From Haemophilus_A paraphrohaemolyticus_A (lineage in GTDB: Bacteria; Pseudomonadota; Gammaproteobacteria; Enterobacterales; Pasteurellaceae): a stretch of 64,000 nt of DNA. Positions 59,015 to 64,000 of the stretch are shown here, piece after piece. How positions within the stretch are numbered: position 1 is the stretch's first letter; each line of letters opens with the position of its first letter. The stretch lies in the NCBI RefSeq assembly GCF_003253115.1, contig NZ_QEQF01000007.1, positions 1 to 64,000 of the forward strand, in the 5' to 3' direction. The translations under genes and the position numbers were made by a program. The notes beneath the pieces were generated by a model. The model made no database searches. It saw only the letters and a list, made by a program, of their open reading frames with translations, and had not been told where the DNA came from.

Positions 59015-60203
59015 CTAAAGATCCCATATCAAAAATTGGTAAATAAAGCCCAACAATAATTGTGCCAACAATCCCGCCCAATACCACCATTAGCACAGGC
59101 TCAAGCAATTGCGACAAAATATCTAGCTGATCATCTAATTTCTTTTTATAGATTTGGCTAACATATTCGCTCATTTCAGCTAATTTTCCGCTCTTTTCAC
59201 CCACGGATAACATCTGAACCGTTTGGCTTTCAAATACCTCTGTATTTAAACATTCAGAAAAAGCGTAACCCTGTTTAATCAGCGTTAGTACCGATAGACA
59301 CTCTTTTTGTAAAATAGGATCGGCTTGTTTATTCGATAAAAAAGTTTCTAAAATAAGATCTAACCGAAGGCTAGCATTTAGCATTAAGGCTACATTTTGG
59401 GTAAAATAAACAATACGTGATTGGCTAAGAATAGTCTTAAATACGGGCATATTACTTAAAATAGAGTATTTTAGCTTTGTGATTATTGTTGTTTTTTTCG
59501 CTAAAAAAGAGAGTAAAACACTACTTAAAATAAGTAAAACTAGTAGAAATATATAATTATCCACTAATAAATTAGAGAGAAAAAAGAGTATTTCCGTAAT
59601 AAATGGAAGAGTTTTATCTTTAGCACTATATAATTCTGCAAATTTAGGCAAAATTAGCACTAACATTCCAATTGAAAGTGTTAACGCAATTGTTAAGACC
59701 ATCACAGGATAAAACATGATCTTTTTTACTTTAGAAAATAATTTCTCACTTTCAGACCTAGATTGTGCTATATTTTCAAGTATTATACCTAATTTTCCAC
59801 TCATTTCTCCCATTTTGATAAGCTGAATTTCTTGGCTATCTAAATAGCGATTTAAATTTTCTAATGATTTTGAAAAAGAATAACCTAACTCAACCGAACG
59901 AATTATTTCCTCAAACCATAAATAGAGTTTTATATTTTGTGTGTTCTCTAAAATAATAGATAAGGCTTGTTTTAATGGTAGTTTGGCATTGATTAGTAAA
60001 GCAAGTTGAGAAATAAGCTGAGTCACCTCTTCTGATTTTGGATTTTTAGGTAAAATAAAATTCCGACTAATTTTAATTTGCTGAAAGCCTTTTTTAATTA
60101 ACCTTTGTTCTAATTCATCTTGATTTCTAGCTAATAATTTCCCTTTCTGTTTCTGCTGAAAACGATTAATAGCTTTCCAATGAAATTCATATACCTTAAA
60201 CAT
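59007..60203 (-). CDS. apfC: Type IV pilus inner-membrane platform protein ApfC/PilC
   Basis: PilC (GspF family) is the membrane platform for the assembly ATPase. The 398-residue protein has two repeated cytoplasmic domains (about 65-180 and 265-380), each followed by membrane helices, and the ending LEPVLMVVLGGIVGTIIVGLYLPIFDMGSLVE typical of the family. It overlaps apfB by 8 bases. Confidence 0.94.
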   Translation of the reverse strand: MFKVYEFHWKAINRFQQKQKGKLLARNQDELEQRLIKKGFQQIKISRNFILPKNPKSEEVTQLISQLALLINAKLPLKQALSIILENTQNIKLYLWFEEIIRSVELGYSFSKSLENLNRYLDSQEIQLIKMGEMSGKLGIILENIAQSRSESEKLFSKVKKIMFYPVMVLTIALTLSIGMLVLILPKFAELYSAKDKTLPFITEILFFLSNLLVDNYIFLLVLLILSSVLLSFLAKKTTIITKLKYSILSNMPVFKTILSQSRIVYFTQNVALMLNASLRLDLILETFLSNKQADPILQKECLSVLTLIKQGYAFSECLNTEVFESQTVQMLSVGEKSGKLAEMSEYVSQIYKKKLDDQLDILSQLLEPVLMVVLGGIVGTIIVGLYLPIFDMGSLVE

Positions 60204-61581
60204 AGCCTAATATCCTCTGGATTTCTGGTAAATTGGTTTTATTTTCTTGGCATTTTTGTATTGCACTTTCTGCCAAAGTAGAAAAATCTAAACAAGCGGT
60301 CGATTTTTCAAATTCTTTACCATTTTTTGACAGTAATTGATACACACCAATTCGCCCTTTGTAGCCCTGATAACAATGCTCACAGCTATTGCCTTGGCAA
60401 TGCGTGCAGATTTTCCTAACTAGGCGTTGAGCAATAACCAATTGCAAGCTATTTCTTAATTCAAATTCTTTAATTCCAAGTTGCAACAGGCGTTCTACTG
60501 CTGATGGAGCATCGTTAGTATGAAGTGTGGAAAGCACCAAATGCCCTGTTTGAGAGGCTCGCAATGCCATTTGTGCACTCTCTTCATCACGAATTTCACC
60601 AAACATAATAATGTCGGGATCTTGGCGTAAAAAAGTACGTAATAATTGGCTAAAGTCTAATCCAATGCCACGATCTACTTGGGTTTGAATAATGCCATCA
60701 ATTTCGATTTCAATTGGATCTTCTGCAGTTAAAATATGTTTTTCACTTTGATTCAAATAACTTAATGCACTATATAAAGTAATACTTTTACCGCTTCCTG
60801 TAGGGCCAGTTACTAAAATTAAACCTTGTGGTTGATTTAGTGCATTTAATAAAGTTTCTTTCTGTTGAGGATTAAATCCAAGCTCTAAAAAATTTAAATC
60901 AACAGGTTTATTCTTTTGCAAACGCAGCACTATTTTCTCACCAAAATTAGTTGGCAATGTAGAAACACGAAAATCTAACGTATCAGAAATTTTTGTTTTA
61001 AAGTGGAATTGTCCATCTTGGGGCAAACGAGTTTCACTAATATCTAATTTAGCAAGAATTTTTAATCGAGAAATAATACGACTAGATAAATTCAGCGATA
61101 GCGTTTTATAAATATGTAAAACACCATCAATTCTTAAGCGGATCAATAGCTGATTTTTCTGTGGTTCTAAATGAATATCGGAAACGTTTTTCTGCAGGCA
61201 ATAATTAAATAATTCATCTAAAATATGTATTACAGGATTATTATGATCTAATTCTGTCTGCTGATTATTTTCTGCATAAATAATTTCCGTTGTTTCGTAA
61301 AGCATCTCTTTTTTAGGAGATAACTCATTTAACAGATACTTTAATTCTTCAGTCGAAATTAAAATAGGTTCAATCTCTTTATGTGCAATAAAGGAAAAAA
61401 TCTCATAAGCGGTCAGATTGTTTAAATCATCAATTGCAAGCCATAATTTCTCTTTATCCTCTTTAACGGGAATAGCCAAATAACGTAAAAGAATGGTTTT
61501 ATCTTCACAATTTTTCTGCCATTGAGGTTTTGAGATTTCAAAAATATTTTGAGTGTTTAAATCGCAAACAGTATAGGTCAT
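60196..61581 (-). CDS. apfB: Type IV pilus assembly ATPase ApfB/PilB
   Basis: The 461-residue GspE-family ATPase powers pilus extension. It has Walker A GPTGSGKS, an Asp box TAEDPIEIEIDGIIQTQVD, and a tetracysteine zinc site CTHCQGNSCEHC near 393-404. The usual long N-terminal domain is short (about 130 residues). It lies 68 bp after apfA with a hairpin between, so it is likely expressed at a lower level than the pilin. Confidence 0.95.
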   Translation of the reverse strand: MTYTVCDLNTQNIFEISKPQWQKNCEDKTILLRYLAIPVKEDKEKLWLAIDDLNNLTAYEIFSFIAHKEIEPILISTEELKYLLNELSPKKEMLYETTEIIYAENNQQTELDHNNPVIHILDELFNYCLQKNVSDIHLEPQKNQLLIRLRIDGVLHIYKTLSLNLSSRIISRLKILAKLDISETRLPQDGQFHFKTKISDTLDFRVSTLPTNFGEKIVLRLQKNKPVDLNFLELGFNPQQKETLLNALNQPQGLILVTGPTGSGKSITLYSALSYLNQSEKHILTAEDPIEIEIDGIIQTQVDRGIGLDFSQLLRTFLRQDPDIIMFGEIRDEESAQMALRASQTGHLVLSTLHTNDAPSAVERLLQLGIKEFELRNSLQLVIAQRLVRKICTHCQGNSCEHCYQGYKGRIGVYQLLSKNGKEFEKSTACLDFSTLAESAIQKCQENKTNLPEIQRILGYV

Positions 61582-61615
61582 AGTTTTTTTGTTATAAGTG
61601 ATTTATTAGCAAAAG

Positions 61616-61635
61616 AGCGGTCAAAATTGACCGCT
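61616..61635 (-). terminator. Uptake-signal hairpin between apfA and apfB
   Basis: AGCGGTCAA-AA-TTGACCGCT, a perfect 9-bp stem, lies 15 bp beyond the pilin stop. As a partial terminator it would favour pilin over assembly proteins. Confidence 0.75.
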
Positions 61636-61649
61636 TGGAATTGATTCTA

Positions 61650-62117
61650 TTAGTTTGTTGAGCCTGTAGAGCAGAAATTCGCAGGGAATAAACTCGTATC
61701 AGAACCCGTACAAGTTGTTTTCCAGCTAATCGTATTTGAGCTAAAGGTTGGCGTCATTGTGTAACCAAAGCCATCAATATTGCCTTTACCTGCTACCGTA
61801 ATGACCCCGCTTGCGACAGAAACGGATTTCAAGTATTTAGTTTCGTCGCTTGAGGTTTTATTTGCCTGCACACCATTTGAGCCGCCTGAACAATTTGCCA
61901 TATTGCCAGTGTTGTAAATACAAACTTCCACATCTGATTTATATGAAGCAGATGCTCGTAAAAGTTCAGAGAGTGCCGCTTTTTGTGTATAAGTGGTGTA
62001 GGAAGGGATCGCAATGGTTGCCAGAATGGCAATGATAGCAATAACAATCATCAATTCAATGAGAGTAAATGCCTTTGAAGGCTTAAGAAAAAGTGACTTT
62101 TTCATTAAAGATTTCAT
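61650..62117 (-). CDS. apfA: Type IV pilin ApfA/PilA
   Basis: The 155-residue prepilin has a class III leader ending in KAFTLIELMIVIAIIAILAT, with Phe as mature residue 1 and Glu5. The globular part has the cysteine pairs of the family (EVCIYNTGNMANCSGG and TTCTGSDTSLFPANFC). The product closely resembles A. pleuropneumoniae ApfA. AAGGAAAT lies nine bases upstream of the ATG. It starts the apfABCD operon, required for natural transformation in relatives. Confidence 0.95.
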   Translation of the reverse strand: MKSLMKKSLFLKPSKAFTLIELMIVIAIIAILATIAIPSYTTYTQKAALSELLRASASYKSDVEVCIYNTGNMANCSGGSNGVQANKTSSDETKYLKSVSVASGVITVAGKGNIDGFGYTMTPTFSSNTISWKTTCTGSDTSLFPANFCSTGSTN

Positions 62118-62208
62118 TTGTTAAATTTCCTTTTAAATCAATACGCGTGTTATTCACGCCCTTAAAGTTTGCGGATTTTTTCTGTTTTAGCGAGTACTAA
62201 TGTTTAAA

Positions 62209-62228
62209 TTTTCGAGCATGCTCGAAAA
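62209..62228. promoter_or_regulatory. Candidate CRP-S competence site
   Basis: TTTTCGAGCATGCTCGAAAA is a perfect 20-bp palindrome, 92 bp upstream of apfA and 82 bp upstream of radA. Its TTCGA-N6-TCGAA core has C at the position that distinguishes Sxy-dependent CRP-S sites (TGCGA-N6-TCGCA) from ordinary CRP sites. Confidence 0.6.
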
Positions 62229-62309
62229 AATAAAAATTTTTAGTGTTTATTCATTCAGTATTTTTTGCTAGTATTTCGCCAATTTTTCAGTTTAGGGTTG
62301 AGGTTTAAT

Positions 62310-63689
62310 ATGGCAAAAGCACCAAAAACAGCTTATGTGTGTAGCGATTGTGGGGCAGAATACTCTAAATGGATGGGGCAATGTAAAGAGTGCTATGCGT
62401 GGAACACGATCAGTGAAATTCGCTTAGTTTCTGCAAAAGAGAATAAGAAAAACGACCGCTTTAGTGGCTATGCAGGCGAAACCTCAGGCAAAGTTCAGGC
62501 TTTATCTGAAATCAGCTTGCAGGAAGTACCGCGTTTTAGTAGTGGATTTAACGAGCTCGATCGCGTGTTGGGGGGCGGTGTTGTACCTGGTTCAGCCATT
62601 CTGATTGGCGGTCACCCTGGTGCGGGGAAAAGTACGTTGTTGCTGCAAATGATGTGCGGATTATCTAAAGAAATTCCTACACTGTATGTCACAGGTGAGG
62701 AGTCGCTTCAACAAGTGGCAATGCGCGCGAACCGTTTAGGCTTGCCAACCGAACATCTCAAAATGCTTTCTGAAACCTCGGTTGAGCATATTTGTAACAT
62801 TGCCGATCAAGAAAAACCTCAAATTATGGTGATTGACTCTATTCAAGTGATGCATCTTTCAGATATTCAATCTTCACCAGGTTCGGTTTCTCAAGTGCGT
62901 GAATGTGCCTCATTCCTTACTCGTTATGCGAAAACCCGCCAAGTGGCGATTATTATGGTCGGACACGTAACCAAAGACGGTACGCTTGCAGGCCCTAAAG
63001 TTTTAGAACATGCGATTGATGCCTCACTTTTGTTAGAGGGGGAATCAGACTCTCGCTACCGCACCTTGCGCAGCCAAAAAAACCGTTTTGGTGCTGTAAA
63101 TGAGCTAGGCGTGTTTGCGATGACAGAACAAGGACTTCGCGAAGTCAAAAATCCATCCGCGATCTTCTTGAGCCGTAGCGAAGAGCAAGTTTCAGGTAGT
63201 TCGGTGGTCGTACTTTGGGAAGGCACGCGTCCGCTTTTGGTGGAAATTCAAGCCTTGGTCGATCACTCAATGCTCGCTAATCCTCGCCGTGTGGCTGTGG
63301 GTTTAGATCATAATCGCCTATCGTTACTGCTTGCTGTTTTACACCGCCATGGTGGATTGCAAATGTCAGACCAAGATGTATTTGTCAACGTAGTGGGCGG
63401 TGTAAAAGTTACCGAAACCAGTGCTGATTTAGCCTTAATTCTCGCTTTGATTTCAAGCTTTCGAAATCGACCACTGCCACATGATTTAGTAATCTTTGGT
63501 GAAGTGGGCTTAGCGGGTGAAATTCGCCCAGTGCCAAGCGGTCAAGAACGTATTTCCGAAGCAGCAAAACATGGTTTCAAGCGTGCCATTGTGCCATTTG
63601 GTAATATGCCGAAAAAAGCGATTAAAGGCATGGAGGTTTTTGGCGTGAAAAAACTCAGTGATGCGTTAGATATTTTAGGCAATTTGTAA
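62310..63689 (+). CDS. radA: DNA repair protein RadA
   Basis: RadA is a RecA/Lon-like helicase that aids recombination and branch migration, including during transformation. From the ATG at 62310 (GAGG upstream) the protein has 459 residues (E. coli 460). It has the N-terminal zinc finger (CSDCGAEYSKWMGQCKEC), Walker A GGHPGAGKST, the RadA-specific KNRFG, and a C-terminal Lon-type domain. It is divergent from the pilus operon across the CRP-S-like site. rimK follows with a one-base overlap. Confidence 0.95.
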   Translation: MAKAPKTAYVCSDCGAEYSKWMGQCKECYAWNTISEIRLVSAKENKKNDRFSGYAGETSGKVQALSEISLQEVPRFSSGFNELDRVLGGGVVPGSAILIGGHPGAGKSTLLLQMMCGLSKEIPTLYVTGEESLQQVAMRANRLGLPTEHLKMLSETSVEHICNIADQEKPQIMVIDSIQVMHLSDIQSSPGSVSQVRECASFLTRYAKTRQVAIIMVGHVTKDGTLAGPKVLEHAIDASLLLEGESDSRYRTLRSQKNRFGAVNELGVFAMTEQGLREVKNPSAIFLSRSEEQVSGSSVVVLWEGTRPLLVEIQALVDHSMLANPRRVAVGLDHNRLSLLLAVLHRHGGLQMSDQDVFVNVVGGVKVTETSADLALILALISSFRNRPLPHDLVIFGEVGLAGEIRPVPSGQERISEAAKHGFKRAIVPFGNMPKKAIKGMEVFGVKKLSDALDILGNL

Positions 63690-64000
63690 TGGCTAATTCC
63701 TCTATTAAATGGTTAATGCTTTGCCGCGAACCGCGTTTATACAGCTGCCAACGGATAAAAACCGCCTGTGAACAGCGTGGCATTTCACTCGACATTCTCG
63801 ACCCAAATCGAATGTTACTTAAACTTGCAAATGTTCGAGGAAAATCGACCGCTAGATTGTTCTATCAAACGCCGGAACAAAAATTAGAGCTCGATGAATA
63901 TCAAGCGGTACTTCCTCGGTTTGGCGTAACCAGCACAGAGATGGGCTGTTATGTGTTGCAGCATTTTGAAATCAAGAAAACGAAAGTGCTAAATAATGCC
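63689..64000 (+). CDS. rimK: RimK-type S6 glutamate ligase, N-terminal part
   Basis: The ATG overlaps the radA stop (TAATG) and the frame is open to the window edge (104 codons). The translated start MANSSIKWLMLCREPRLYS, then SLDILDPNRMLLKL and LPRFGVTSTEMGCYVLQHFE, matches RimK, an ATP-grasp enzyme that adds glutamates to ribosomal protein S6. The catalytic domain lies outside the window. Confidence 0.85.
   Translation, partial: MANSSIKWLMLCREPRLYSCQRIKTACEQRGISLDILDPNRMLLKLANVRGKSTARLFYQTPEQKLELDEYQAVLPRFGVTSTEMGCYVLQHFEIKKTKVLNNA

Overview
The window comes from a gamma-proteobacterium of the family Pasteurellaceae, most likely the Actinobacillus pleuropneumoniae / Mannheimia / H. ducreyi branch. 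The evidence is the DNA-uptake signal: the Apl-type 9-mer ACAAGCGGT occurs exactly at least 20 times on the two strands, against roughly one expected by chance, while the Haemophilus-type AAGTGCGGT was seen once. Protein sequences and gene order (apfABCD pilus genes, OmpP1/FadL, hvf cluster) agree. The DNA is AT-rich, genes are dense, and no prophage, plasmid or CRISPR array is visible.

Layout. 1-5.4 kb: the 5S gene ending an rRNA operon, then hflK-hflC, purA and thiI. 5.4-16 kb: two membrane proteins, pepA, lptF-lptG-nadK, glyA behind a PurR-type operator, and the ybfE-fldA-fur cluster. 15-24.9 kb: nudC, rluE-fxsA, tusA, an Smp-like protein, infA, metR, a reverse-strand group glpE-cnoX-trxB-kdsB, and exbB-exbD-tonB. 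24.9-30.6 kb: cmoB with a C10 homopolymer inside the gene, a copper-type RiPP cluster (DoxX-hvfA-hvfB-hvfC) whose precursor has six EGKCG motifs, and ycaO. 30.6-35.2 kb: tRNA-Pro and tRNA-Arg behind a consensus promoter, folD with a PurR-type operator, rng, lysS. 35.2-41.7 kb: the isc iron-sulfur operon (iscR-iscS-iscU-iscA-hscB-DUF2625-hscA-fdx-iscX) with a type 1 IscR box. 42-49 kb: ompP1/fadL, ogt, an H-NS-like gene, a lysine riboswitch in front of a NhaC-type carrier (lysW), a small divergent membrane-protein/XRE module with tandem operators, a lipoprotein and dxr. 49-54.5 kb: yjgR, a DUF2799 lipoprotein, rhlB, the RNase P RNA, and a DUF1007-NicO nickel/cobalt transport pair. 54.5-64 kb: a preQ1-I riboswitch and queC-queD-queE, a LexA-controlled dinI-like gene, a complete IS1595-type element with an 8-bp target duplication but an amber codon in its transposase, yacG-coaE, the apfABCD type IV pilus/competence operon, radA and the start of rimK.

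How it fits together. Most of the window is ordinary housekeeping. The regulatory layer is unusually readable: two riboswitches, two PurR-type boxes, an IscR box, a LexA box, a candidate competence CRP-S palindrome, a Fur-like site over the exbB promoter, and uptake signals arranged as inverted pairs that form terminator or attenuator hairpins, including inside the pilus and isc operons. The most interesting parts are the hvf RiPP cluster beside ycaO, the C10 tract that could switch cmoB on and off, the uncharacterised XRE/membrane module, and a dispersed hairpin with a GTCTACTATGC tail, one copy of which was split by the insertion sequence.
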